DNA from: an archaeon | GTDB taxonomy: Archaea; Asgardarchaeota; Heimdallarchaeia; Hodarchaeales; S146-22 | Direction of reading: 5' to 3' | NCBI GenBank assembly: GCA_024276395.1 | Contig: JAJRXH010000027.1 | Location: forward strand, 1 to 8,965 | Length of the DNA: 8,965 nucleotides | Shown here: piece after piece, positions 1 to 7,828 of the stretch | Layout: each line of letters begins with the position of its first letter | How positions within the stretch are numbered: position 1 is the first letter of the stretch | Position numbers and translations under genes: made by a program | Notes under the pieces: generated by a model | Database searches by the model: none | What the model was told of the DNA's origin: nothing | Seen by the model: only the letters and a program-made list of their open reading frames with translations

Positions 1-2
1 AG

Positions 3-1943
3 CAACCAGAAATCATTCGTGATCTCTTAAGGGGTCACGCCTTGAAACAAGGTGATTATTTTCTTATCAAGGGTAATGTTAGGATTTCGAGACCCATTAA
101 TCCCATTGAAGGCTTGGTGAATATTTTTTTTGGTGTGAGGCCCATTACACGGCGTGATATCCAGGCTGTCGTGTTGAATGCAGAGCCCATCGGCATTACC
201 ATCATCACGGATGATACAAGAATTGAAATTCAAAGCGAGGCTCCACCACACTTGAAGGGACAAGAAATTATTTCTTATGAGGATGTTGGTGGACTCAAGG
301 AAGAAATACAAAGATTAAGGGAAATGATTGAAATTCCCTTGCGGTATCCACAATTATTTGAACACTTGAACATCGAGCCTCCGAAAGGAGTTCTCTTGTA
401 TGGACCTCCAGGCACGGGGAAGACGCTGCTAGCTAAAGCGGTGGCTAATGCCAGTGGTGCGGAATTCATTTCCATTGCCGGCCCAGAGATAATGTCAAAA
501 TATTATGGTGAATCTGAGCAACGATTACGTGAAATTTTCAAGAAAGCACAAAAAAATGCCCCTAGCATCATTTTCATTGATGAAATCGACTCCATTGCTC
601 CTAAAAGAGAGAATGTTCTTGGTGAAGTGGAAAGAAGAGTCGTCGCTCAGCTTCTAGCCTTGATGGATGGCTTGGAAGCCAGGGGTCAAGTTATTGTCAT
701 CGGTGCCACGAATCGTCCTGGGGGTATTGATCCAGCTTTGCGACGTCCTGGAAGATTTGACCGAGAAATAGAGATTGGTGTCCCCAATCAGGAGGAACGA
801 CTAGAAATTCTCAAGATTCATGCAAGAGGAATGAACATCAAGGAAGATGTTGATTTTGAAGAACTTGCTCGACGTACTTATGGTTTTGTCGGTGCTGATT
901 TGGCAGCATTGGTTAGAGAAGCAGCAATGCGTTGCATTAGAAGAGTCATTCCCTTGTTAGAAAGTCAAAATTCCAAGGAATACAAAAAAATCATCAATCA
1001 ATTAGTGGTAACTAAAGAAGATTTTGAACAAGCCTTGAAAGAAGTTGAACCTTCAGCAATGCGTGAGATTCTCATTGACATTCCCACGGTGCATTGGACT
1101 GATATCGGTGGCCTTCAACCAGTCAAGCAACAATTGAAAGAAATGGTAGAATGGCCTCTCTCCAAGCCTGAAATTTTTGAGTATCATGGAATCAAACCTC
1201 CGACAGGTATCCTACTTTATGGGCCTCCTGGGACTGGAAAAACCTTGCTTGCGAAAGCAGTTGCAACCGAGTCGGAAGCAAATTTCATTGCGGTACAAGG
1301 TCCCGAATTATATAGCAAGTGGGTAGGGGAATCTGAACGAGCTTTGCGAGAAATTTTCCGAAAGGCACGTCAATCTGCACCAAGCATCATCTTTTTTGAT
1401 GAAATTGATTCAATCACGCCTAGAAGAAGTAGTGCTGAATCCACGCGTCCTAGTGAAGGAATGGTAGATCAATTGTTAACATTGATGTCCGGATTGGAAA
1501 CGAGAGATATGGTCATCATTATGGCTGCTACCAATCGACCGGATCTCATTGATCCAGCTTTACTCCGTCCGGATCGTTTTGATCGCTTGATTTATGTTCC
1601 ACCACCAAACTTGGAGGAAAGACTTGCCATTCTCAGTATCCAGGCTAAGAATATGCGTCTATCTCCAGATGTCAATCTCGAGGAACTTGCTCGGAAGACT
1701 GAGGGCTTTGTTGGTGCTGATTTGGTAGCATTATGTCGTGAGGCCGTGATGACAGCCTTGAGAGAGCATCTTCAGGCGAAGGTGGTGGAACATCGACACT
1801 TTCTTGAAGCACTCAAGACTGTACGGCCGACGATGACCAAGGAAGTGACAACATTTTATGAAACGTTACGAGAACGATTAAGCCAGCCCCATCTGTTACG
1901 CGAGGGCGTTGAAGATATTTCTAAGAGAATGATGTATGGATGA
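3..1943 (+). CDS. cdc48: Cdc48/VAT-type AAA+ ATPase (p97 family), 5' partial
   Basis: Hexameric ATP-driven unfoldase that threads proteins through its pore for remodelling or proteasomal degradation. The frame is open to the left edge, and the codons before the TTG at 42 still read as N-domain, so TTG42 is not the start; roughly 100 N-terminal residues lie outside. Counting from the codon at 3, residues 1 to ~82 are the end of the N domain. D1 has Walker A GPPGTGKT at 134-141, pore loop KYYG at 166-169, Walker B IIFIDEID at 189-196 and an ATNRP second region of homology near 235. D2 has Walker A at 407-414, pore loop KWVG near 439, and Walker B IIFFDEID at 462-469. The D1 Tyr-Tyr pore loop is the archaeal unfoldase form, unlike the KLAG loop of eukaryotic p97. 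Odd points: D2 reads LRPDRFDR where the family normally has LRPGRFDR, and the protein ends in Met-Tyr-Gly, which fits the proteasome-docking HbYX motif. The stop lies 3 nt before the next gene. Confidence 0.97.
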   Translation, partial: QPEIIRDLLRGHALKQGDYFLIKGNVRISRPINPIEGLVNIFFGVRPITRRDIQAVVLNAEPIGITIITDDTRIEIQSEAPPHLKGQEIISYEDVGGLKEEIQRLREMIEIPLRYPQLFEHLNIEPPKGVLLYGPPGTGKTLLAKAVANASGAEFISIAGPEIMSKYYGESEQRLREIFKKAQKNAPSIIFIDEIDSIAPKRENVLGEVERRVVAQLLALMDGLEARGQVIVIGATNRPGGIDPALRRPGRFDREIEIGVPNQEERLEILKIHARGMNIKEDVDFEELARRTYGFVGADLAALVREAAMRCIRRVIPLLESQNSKEYKKIINQLVVTKEDFEQALKEVEPSAMREILIDIPTVHWTDIGGLQPVKQQLKEMVEWPLSKPEIFEYHGIKPPTGILLYGPPGTGKTLLAKAVATESEANFIAVQGPELYSKWVGESERALREIFRKARQSAPSIIFFDEIDSITPRRSSAESTRPSEGMVDQLLTLMSGLETRDMVIIMAATNRPDLIDPALLRPDRFDRLIYVPPPNLEERLAILSIQAKNMRLSPDVNLEELARKTEGFVGADLVALCREAVMTALREHLQAKVVEHRHFLEALKTVRPTMTKEVTTFYETLRERLSQPHLLREGVEDISKRMMYG

Positions 1944-1946
1944 TTG

Positions 1947-2756
1947 ATGAAGATGATTGGCAAAGAAGTCAACCAAAAGGAAAGCACGGCATCGACAAGT
2001 CGAATCGTGATCTGCATTCCTACTTATAATGAACGAGAGAACATCAAGAACCTAATTCCAGCCATTTTTGATATTTTTAAATCTAGTGGATTTAAGGATG
2101 CGCACGTGCTCGTGATTGATGATAATAGTCCAGATGGCACTGCTGATGAAGTGAAACGGTTGCAACAACATCATGGTAATTTACATTTACTATTACGGGA
2201 ACGGAAAGAAGGATTAGGCCGAGCATATGTGGCTGGTTTTCGACGAGCCTTGTCGATGAAAGCTGAAATCATCTTTGAAATGGATGCTGATTTTTCTCAT
2301 GATCCTCGAATGATTCCTTACTTCGTGAAATCCTTGGAACGTGCGGACTTGTGTGTGGGCTCTCGGCGTGTAAAGGGAGGGAAGGTTGTTAACTGGGGTT
2401 TACATCGGCAATTGATTTCAGCTGGAGCGAACTTGCTTACTCATATGGTGCTGAGGCTAAAAACGCGTGATGTTACCTCTGGGTTTCGTGCCGTGAGAGC
2501 AACACACTTAAAAAGAATCTATCTAGAAGCACTACAGACGAATGGTTATGCATTTCAGATAGAATTGTTGTACCTGTTAGAACGAAAGTTAAATGCTAAA
2601 ATAGTGGAGCTTCCCATTATTTTTGTGGATCGACAAAAAGGAAAGTCAAAGTTAGGTGTCAAGAGCATTCTCGAGTTCATTCTCGAAGTTTTCCGGCTAT
2701 TTTTTGTTGGATCCCCAGTGCCAATAATAGAAATGGATGATGGTGACACGAATTGA
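1947..2756 (+). CDS. Dolichol/polyprenyl-phosphate mannosyltransferase-like GT2 enzyme
   Basis: Family 2 glycosyltransferase of the DPM1 type, expected to move mannose (or another sugar) from a GDP-sugar to a polyprenyl phosphate at the cytoplasmic membrane face, making a lipid-linked donor for protein or lipid glycosylation. From ATG 1947 (269 residues) the sequence shows PTYNE at 25-29, the nucleotide-sugar site DDNSPDG at 58-64, the metal-binding DAD at 113-115, a GSRRVKGG segment near 138, TSGFRA near 168, and RQKGKSKLG at 229-237, all in the order usual for DPM1. No transmembrane helix or GtrA-like domain follows; the protein stops after a short hydrophobic stretch, as in the soluble single-domain DPM1 form. 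Starts are possible at TTG 1944, ATG 1947 and ATG 1953. I chose 1947 because it is an ATG 3 nt after the Cdc48 stop, suggesting translation by re-initiation; no strong Shine-Dalgarno is visible. The sugar and lipid cannot be told from sequence. Confidence 0.93.
   Translation: MKMIGKEVNQKESTASTSRIVICIPTYNERENIKNLIPAIFDIFKSSGFKDAHVLVIDDNSPDGTADEVKRLQQHHGNLHLLLRERKEGLGRAYVAGFRRALSMKAEIIFEMDADFSHDPRMIPYFVKSLERADLCVGSRRVKGGKVVNWGLHRQLISAGANLLTHMVLRLKTRDVTSGFRAVRATHLKRIYLEALQTNGYAFQIELLYLLERKLNAKIVELPIIFVDRQKGKSKLGVKSILEFILEVFRLFFVGSPVPIIEMDDGDTN
2742..2746 (+). promoter_or_regulatory. Ribosome-binding site for the CinA-like gene
   Basis: GGTGA matches part of the archaeal Shine-Dalgarno GGAGGTGA and lies six bases before TTG 2753, inside the end of the glycosyltransferase gene. 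It decides the start: no ATG lies nearby in frame, and this placement gives a 4-base overlap with the upstream stop. Confidence 0.7.
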
Positions 2757-3628
2757 GATTCTCTGGAAATGAGTTGGATGTCTTATCTGCTGGATTAATC
2801 ATCATAGGTAATGAAATCCTCGCTGGGCATACATTAGATACCAATTCAAATTGGCTATGTCGTCAACTCACTACAATGGGAATTGAGGTTCGAAGAATAG
2901 TGACTGTTCCGGATTTTGGAAATGCCGTGATTGAAGTGATTCAAGAATCTCTTTACCGTGATTGGTACGTGCTCATCACATCTGGAGGTTTAGGACCAAC
3001 TTATGATGATAGCACGTTGGCCTCCGTGGCCAAGGCAGTAGGGAAAGAGTTGAGATTGCATCATCGAGCACTCGAACTCGTGAAGCAGCGATATGATGAT
3101 CTGGCTGGGAAGGGATTAGTTCCCGATAATTCATTAACACCACCGCGGGTAAAGATGGCAATGATGCCAGTTGGAGCTTATCCCCTTCGCAATAACGTGG
3201 GGACCGCTCCGGGAATGTACTTGAGAATTCGTCGTGAAAACTTGCCAGATTTACACCTATTCTCACTCCCTGGTGTTCCCAAGGAGATGAAAGATATCTT
3301 TCAACACCAAGTCATTCCTATTTTGAAAGTGGTTCTGAATTTGGGGGCTTATTATGAGATTCGGTGTAATGTTGGAGTGATTGTTGAATCTGATTTAGCA
3401 CCTTACTTGAAAGAGATTGCTAGACGGCATCCAAGGGTTTATGTTAAATCAACCCCTCAAGGACACCTTGAAAATAAAAAGAGTGGGATGTTAGTGATGT
3501 TAAGTGCTCGTGGTAAAAATATGGATGACGTGAAGAAATTGGTACTTGCTGCTAGAGACGATCTTATTTCTTCATTAGGATTGGATGCTGCTGTTGTTTC
3601 GTGTGAAGATGTCATTAAAACGGCATGA
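2753..3628 (+). CDS. CinA N-terminal domain protein (COG1058, MoaB/MogA fold)
   Basis: Single-domain protein of 291 residues with the molybdopterin-binding-like fold found at the N terminus of bacterial CinA. In characterised CinA proteins this domain hydrolyses ADP-ribose-type pyrophosphates in NAD-related metabolism; that activity here is inferred. Visible motifs are GNEIL at 19-23 followed by TLDTNSNWL, TSGGLGPTYDD at 76-86, NNVGTAPGM at 147-155 and LPGVPKEM at 172-179, which are the family's conserved blocks in the right order. The C-terminal NMN-deamidase (PncC) domain of full bacterial CinA is absent, as is usual for archaeal stand-alone members often labelled 'nicotinamide mononucleotide deamidase-related'. 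The start is TTG at 2753, which overlaps the upstream TGA (2754-2756). It is supported by GGTGA at 2742-2746, six bases upstream, and by residues leading straight into the conserved first strand. It is the last gene of the block begun by cdc48. Confidence 0.92.
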   Translation: MRFSGNELDVLSAGLIIIGNEILAGHTLDTNSNWLCRQLTTMGIEVRRIVTVPDFGNAVIEVIQESLYRDWYVLITSGGLGPTYDDSTLASVAKAVGKELRLHHRALELVKQRYDDLAGKGLVPDNSLTPPRVKMAMMPVGAYPLRNNVGTAPGMYLRIRRENLPDLHLFSLPGVPKEMKDIFQHQVIPILKVVLNLGAYYEIRCNVGVIVESDLAPYLKEIARRHPRVYVKSTPQGHLENKKSGMLVMLSARGKNMDDVKKLVLAARDDLISSLGLDAAVVSCEDVIKTA

Positions 3629-3653
3629 TTTTGCTAAAAGTGGCATAAAAACG

Positions 3654-3680
3654 CCTTTAAAAAGAAAGACTTTTAAAATA
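3654..3680 (+). promoter_or_regulatory. Candidate promoter with two TATA-like boxes
   Basis: The gap after the CinA-like gene contains TTTAAAAA at 3656-3663 and TTTTAAAATA at 3671-3680, 15 bases apart. The second is preceded by the purine-rich GAAAGAC (3664-3670), a possible BRE element. Archaeal initiation occurs about 25 bases below the TATA centre, so the second box would give a transcript starting near 3700 with a leader of roughly 55 bases containing the GGAGG at 3741. This fits a separate promoter for the long helical protein gene. It is inferred from motif and spacing only; AT-rich gaps produce such boxes by chance. Confidence 0.5.
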
Positions 3681-3740
3681 TGCTACGTGATGCTTCTTAG
3701 AAAGTGATTAATTGCAAAATCATGGTGAATTAAAGGAATT

Positions 3741-3745
3741 GGAGG
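3741..3745 (+). promoter_or_regulatory. Ribosome-binding site for the long helical protein gene
   Basis: A perfect GGAGG lies 4 bases before GTG 3750 and 10 bases before the in-frame ATG 3756. The CinA-like gene's site, aligned to the same consensus, gives an equivalent spacing of 9, so I favour ATG 3756; GTG 3750 remains possible and would add two residues. Confidence 0.7.
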
Positions 3746-3755
3746 ATTAGTGTTC

Positions 3756-6700
3756 ATGAGTAACAGTAAAACGTTTCCAGTAAGCCATCAGCAATTAAAG
3801 GGCATCGTGAAACAATTCCGAGAGAATAACCCTAGATCTAGTTCATATGAAGCCTTACGAGCCTTTGAGGGACAGATCTCCAAAGTCCAGTCGATTGAGC
3901 AAGAAATGGCCTCGTCAGGATTTTTCAAGAAAAGAGGACTGAAAAAGCAGCTTCAAAAAGAACAAGAAGTACTGAAAACGTATTATGATAAGTTAATTCA
4001 AGCCATTCATGCAGAAGCAAAGCAATTGTGGAATTTACTGGTTGAAGAATATAATCAAGATATCATTACCTTTATGCCAGATCAAGCCGTGAAGGTAAAA
4101 TCCATTGAGCTACCACGTCCTAATGATCCAAAAGATGTTCATCAATTTGCTCAAAGGGTATTAGGACAATATCAGCTGATCGTCAGTGAACTACGCAAGC
4201 GATTATTGAGTCTACTTCAGAAAAATCAAGAAATCATCGAGGTATACTCACAGTATACTGAAATACAAGAGAGTCGAGTGCAAAATTCACAGCAGACTAC
4301 TCCGGAAATGATTCAGTTACTCTCCATCCGGGAACTTCTAGATAAATACAGACAACTAAAATCTGAGGAAACATATCTCAAGGAAATTCAGAAAAGTATG
4401 GAGGGAAAGCTTAAGGGTCTCATCCTTGAAACTGTAACTTCATTGTTGCGTAACATTGAAACCAGTGAATCCTTGGAGATCCCTGGTTTAGAGAATTTCA
4501 TCTCATCAAAGGAACGATTGGAGAACTTGAAAGATCGCATCGAAAAGTCAGACAACGTTGAAGATCTCCTGAGCCTTGAGAAAGAAATCCGAAAAATGAA
4601 TAAAGAATTTAATCATCAGTTATTGAAACTCATCACTAGCATTAAAACCGAAACGGAACATCAAATTGGAAGACTCCAAGCTGTCGGACGAAAGATTGAA
4701 GAAATCCTACCAGAAGCTCCAACCGTAGACATATCAACCACGAATACTAGTGCGCTCATTAGATACGTGGAAGAATTGAGAAGCTGGCAAAAACAAGCCA
4801 TTTTTTCAGTCAAGCGATACTTGGATGCTGAATCCCTGTTAAACGCCTACCATGCCATCACCCAAATGGGATTTTCTGTTGCTGATGAATCCATTGAAAA
4901 TTCGATCCGTGAACTGAAAGAAAAGATCGAGAATACTTATGAACTTACGGAGATTGTCGAGCTTGCAAGAACATATGAATCTTTAAAAGGTAAGTTAATC
5001 GACGTGGTAAAAGATCGTTATTATCAATTGGTGGAAAGTCCAGTCATTCAACATCTCTTGTCATTGGATGATCCTGCCATTCCAAGACCACCAGAAGACA
5101 TTGATTTTAAATCCTATCAAGATCCATCTGCATTAGTGACAACTGCACGACGCATCTATGAATGGCAGGGCCGTCTTGCAACTTATCTTCGAAACGTCGA
5201 AGATCTTGATCAGCTCATCATCATTGCCAAGAAGGCCAATGAATATGGAGTCAATCTTCCGGAAGGATTGCTGCCGTCCATTGAAGAATTGAAAGAGGCC
5301 GTGTTGAGTGCTGCCTCCTTGGATGATTTACTTAGCTTGCAACAGAAAAGACGATCCGTTCAGCAGCAACTGGCCGATGTCCTTCGCCAACGAGTGATCA
5401 GTCTCAAGAATCTTAGAGATGCCATAGCACGGATGATTGAACAGACCGTGGATTTCCCAGATGTCTACATCGATGAAAAAAGCCCTCAGAGTATGGTACG
5501 TGCACTGGATACTCTGTTAAGTTGGCTTCAATCGATGGAATCGCATGTGAACAAGGTCATCAAGAAACGCGTGAGTGAGCTCACTAGCTTGTTAGAAAGC
5601 TCCGTGGCTAAAACCTATTTGGGTGAAGACGTGCATTCAGAGGGGCGCCAACTTTTGGCTGCTGCCCCACGGGTCATTACACAAGGTCAATTATCAGTCA
5701 AGATCAACTTGCTGGAACAATTTGATCGTTTTTATTTGGATGTTGCTCAGTACTTGAGGAATGAGTTACTCGGTCAGATTCGAGAATATAATAGCTATAT
5801 TCGCGAATTGGAAAACTTGCCCACGAAATTGAGGCGTCACGCACCAGAACTAAAATTATCTGATTTGTTGTTGGAAGAAATGGTAGACGAAACAATGGAC
5901 GTCCATCAGCTCTTCGATGCCCTTGAAAGCATCCCCAAGTGGAAGCAACGGCTTGCCGAAAGAGTGATTGAGAACTTGCAAGATATCGAGTTACCACCCA
6001 TTACCACGGAGTCACAGTTCGACTTGCGTGAAAGAAAACAAGAATTCATCAGAAACATGGAAAATTTGGCTGAACAAGGTGATATTTATACAGTAGTCAA
6101 GGAATATCGAAGATTTCTCAGTTTGATAGAAGAGACTAAACAAGCCCTGCTAATAGAAATTCGTTCACGCGTTGATAACCTTCAAAAACTTCAGAACCGC
6201 TTGCGAAAAATGACCATGGATTCTTCAATTAACCTCTCTTTCACGGGACCGCCTGTTGATGAAAGTTCCTTGTTTCCGGAAGTGTTGAGTATCTGGTGGC
6301 AACTGGATGCTTTCATTCAAAGAAGAACGACCATCATTGCTGAAACACTCCTTCGACACTTGAGAAGTCAAATGGAAGATTTCACGCAACTCCCTGATCA
6401 ATATCGCGGCTTTTTCACGGCTGTCATTGCCAAGTACAAGGAAGCAATGTCAACGTTAGAGACCATCGAAGATCTCAATGAAATGGTGGACATGTACGAA
6501 GAAACCTTGCGTGAAACTTATGAGTTGGCCATGACTGGTTTTCATAATCTCCATCGTTCGTTAGTGACAAAAATGCGAGTGTCTCTGCCTCGAATTAGAG
6601 AATTGGTCAACGTGCCCCAAGAGATTAATATGGCAGAGCAGCAGATTAATCAAGTCGAGATTAACGCGACTACAACCGAGCGAATTGCCCACCTAGCTCG

Positions 6701-7685
6701 TAGTGTCATTACTGATTATGAAACGAACATCTTGGAATCTTTGACGCAGCTAGCCATGTTAGAATCTAGTAACATCCTCAAGGCATTAAACACGATGCGA
6801 GAATGCGAGATTGACGTGACCAAGTTCATTGGTGAAAATGTGGAAAAGATAACCCAACAACTCGTGGAGAGTACTGAAGAAGTACCAGAAAGTGAGGGAC
6901 AAAGAGAAGTCATCGGAAAGGTAAAACTCACGCTGCAAGATCTTGCTGATATTTTTGGCAAGCTAGATGATTTAAAACATCATTCCAAGGCTAATGATAC
7001 CATCCGCGAAAAAGCAAGACAATTCATTTCAGAAATTCATAATGCCGTGAAAATGGTAAAGGACTTGTATGAGGAAGATCTTAACGAACTGGTATTGGCA
7101 GAAAATCAAGAGTTCTTGAATCATTTTGACCAGTTGACCACACGGAGTGACTTGCTTGAACTTACAGAGGCTGTTCAGCTCGTTTATAACATCAGAAGTC
7201 AAGTAATCAAGGTTATCAAGGCTTTGGAAAAAGAACGAAATGATCAATTACAAGTCTTCCTTGATGAAAATTATCGTTATTATCCTTCCATTCGTGAGAT
7301 TTTCATTAATTATTTGGATGAAGCCTCCAAGACAATTTTCCCCTTGAAAGATCTCCAGCAAAAACTGAAAAAGATGCGAGGCAGTAATGATCTAGCTGAA
7401 ATTCTAACACTACTTCCAGAAATTGAGAATTACAAGAGAGAATGGGCAGAAATGGTGGCACGACTGAATCGGTGGCACAAGGCAGTCATCTTGTTTCAAT
7501 GGAGGTTCACACCCTCAACAGTCGTGGATGATGTCGTTTCTCAATATCGGGAAATTCGAAAGAGAATTAATGAGACGTATTCATCGCATCCTGTTATTCA
7601 GTCATACTTGAGCTTGATAATGAGGAGATTAATCGAGAAGAAGACAGGGACAAAATTGGATTCCCAGGCCTTGAGTTCCACTTGA
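3756..7685 (+). CDS. Giant helical repeat / coiled-coil protein of unknown family
   Basis: I do not recognise this family. The protein has about 1309 residues, with no signal peptide, no transmembrane segment and no enzymatic motif that I can see; it is presumably cytoplasmic. It is almost wholly helical by composition: rich in Leu, Glu, Lys, Gln, Arg and Ile in heptad-like patterns, with short Pro-containing linkers (PEAP near 319, IPRPPED near 442, VNLPEG near 499, IELPPI near 725, FTGPPVDE near 829). A motif of the form D-(V/L)-x-D-L-L-x-L recurs about every 65 residues, for example NVEDLLSLEKE at 267, SLDDLLSLQQKR at 521 and TIEDLNEMVDMYE at 903, which suggests a spectrin-like or hairpin repeat array. 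The N terminus has a basic patch FFKKRGLKKQLQK near 56-68. It has its own candidate promoter and a GGAGG site. The next gene is a CetZ-like GTPase, so a cytoskeletal, scaffold or membrane-shaping role is plausible but inferred. An SMC-type ATPase is ruled out because no Walker motifs are present. Confidence 0.9.
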   Translation: MSNSKTFPVSHQQLKGIVKQFRENNPRSSSYEALRAFEGQISKVQSIEQEMASSGFFKKRGLKKQLQKEQEVLKTYYDKLIQAIHAEAKQLWNLLVEEYNQDIITFMPDQAVKVKSIELPRPNDPKDVHQFAQRVLGQYQLIVSELRKRLLSLLQKNQEIIEVYSQYTEIQESRVQNSQQTTPEMIQLLSIRELLDKYRQLKSEETYLKEIQKSMEGKLKGLILETVTSLLRNIETSESLEIPGLENFISSKERLENLKDRIEKSDNVEDLLSLEKEIRKMNKEFNHQLLKLITSIKTETEHQIGRLQAVGRKIEEILPEAPTVDISTTNTSALIRYVEELRSWQKQAIFSVKRYLDAESLLNAYHAITQMGFSVADESIENSIRELKEKIENTYELTEIVELARTYESLKGKLIDVVKDRYYQLVESPVIQHLLSLDDPAIPRPPEDIDFKSYQDPSALVTTARRIYEWQGRLATYLRNVEDLDQLIIIAKKANEYGVNLPEGLLPSIEELKEAVLSAASLDDLLSLQQKRRSVQQQLADVLRQRVISLKNLRDAIARMIEQTVDFPDVYIDEKSPQSMVRALDTLLSWLQSMESHVNKVIKKRVSELTSLLESSVAKTYLGEDVHSEGRQLLAAAPRVITQGQLSVKINLLEQFDRFYLDVAQYLRNELLGQIREYNSYIRELENLPTKLRRHAPELKLSDLLLEEMVDETMDVHQLFDALESIPKWKQRLAERVIENLQDIELPPITTESQFDLRERKQEFIRNMENLAEQGDIYTVVKEYRRFLSLIEETKQALLIEIRSRVDNLQKLQNRLRKMTMDSSINLSFTGPPVDESSLFPEVLSIWWQLDAFIQRRTTIIAETLLRHLRSQMEDFTQLPDQYRGFFTAVIAKYKEAMSTLETIEDLNEMVDMYEETLRETYELAMTGFHNLHRSLVTKMRVSLPRIRELVNVPQEINMAEQQINQVEINATTTERIAHLARSVITDYETNILESLTQLAMLESSNILKALNTMRECEIDVTKFIGENVEKITQQLVESTEEVPESEGQREVIGKVKLTLQDLADIFGKLDDLKHHSKANDTIREKARQFISEIHNAVKMVKDLYEEDLNELVLAENQEFLNHFDQLTTRSDLLELTEAVQLVYNIRSQVIKVIKALEKERNDQLQVFLDENYRYYPSIREIFINYLDEASKTIFPLKDLQQKLKKMRGSNDLAEILTLLPEIENYKREWAEMVARLNRWHKAVILFQWRFTPSTVVDDVVSQYREIRKRINETYSSHPVIQSYLSLIMRRLIEKKTGTKLDSQALSST
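4134..7445 (+). repeat. Degenerate ~65-residue protein repeat array (about 17 units)
   Basis: Aligning the long helical protein by eye gives anchor segments beginning near residues 127, 190, 267, 331, 396, 457, 521, 577, 644, 715, 776, 837, 903, 973, 1060, 1132 and 1211. Spacings run from 56 to 87 residues and most lie within 61-72. Every second unit in the middle of the protein carries an aromatic 11-14 residues after the anchor: Trp 344, 470, 590, 729 and 847, about 120-140 apart. That suggests a ~126-residue super-repeat made of two unlike halves. Identity between units is low, so this repeat exists at protein level only; the DNA is not repetitive. The last four units are less regular. Confidence 0.5.
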
Positions 7686-7828
7686 ATCCCGTCCACGAGT
7701 AGGGGTAAGAAATCAGGAACGGTCATTTCGAGGGAAAAGAATCAAGACACTGAAAAAAGTGGTTGAACACGTGGTAAATGATGAATGAAATCAAAAATAA
7801 AAGGAAAAGAAAGGAAGGTTGAATGATC
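7686..7828 (+). other. Intergenic gap with purine-rich leader
   Basis: This 143-base gap has no T-rich terminator and no convincing hairpin. From 7784 to 7818 it is nearly all purine (four pyrimidines in 35 bases), ending in the Shine-Dalgarno-like GGAAGG. The only TATA-like stretch is AAAAATAAAA near 7793-7802, which would place a start near 7823 and give a leaderless message. Without a better promoter, read-through from the long helical protein gene is equally likely. Confidence 0.4.
7813..7818 (+). promoter_or_regulatory. Ribosome-binding site for the CetZ-like gene
   Basis: GGAAGG lies 4 bases before ATG 7823 and 10 bases before the in-frame ATG 7829, the same geometry as at the preceding gene. 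By that parallel I favour ATG 7829, giving an N terminus MSALGLG; ATG 7823 adds two residues. Confidence 0.55.

Noticed and set aside
42..44. TTG as the start of the Cdc48 gene
   Set aside because: The same frame is open to the left edge and its codons encode recognisable N-domain sequence (LLRGHALKQGDYF), so the gene begins outside the window.
2976..3266. Minus-strand open frame of 96 codons within the CinA-like gene
   Set aside because: It is antisense to clearly conserved coding sequence and carries no recognisable protein features.
3756..7685. SMC, Rad50 or other coiled-coil ATPase
   Set aside because: No Walker A, ABC signature or Walker B is present, and the helices are interrupted every ~65 residues by Pro-containing linkers rather than forming one long coiled coil with a hinge.
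7778..7822. 14-codon leader frame (MMNEIKNKRKRKEG) ending in TGA directly before ATG 7823
   Set aside because: No ribosome-binding site precedes it, and its A/G-only codons arise from the purine-rich tract; it is better read as the untranslated leader.
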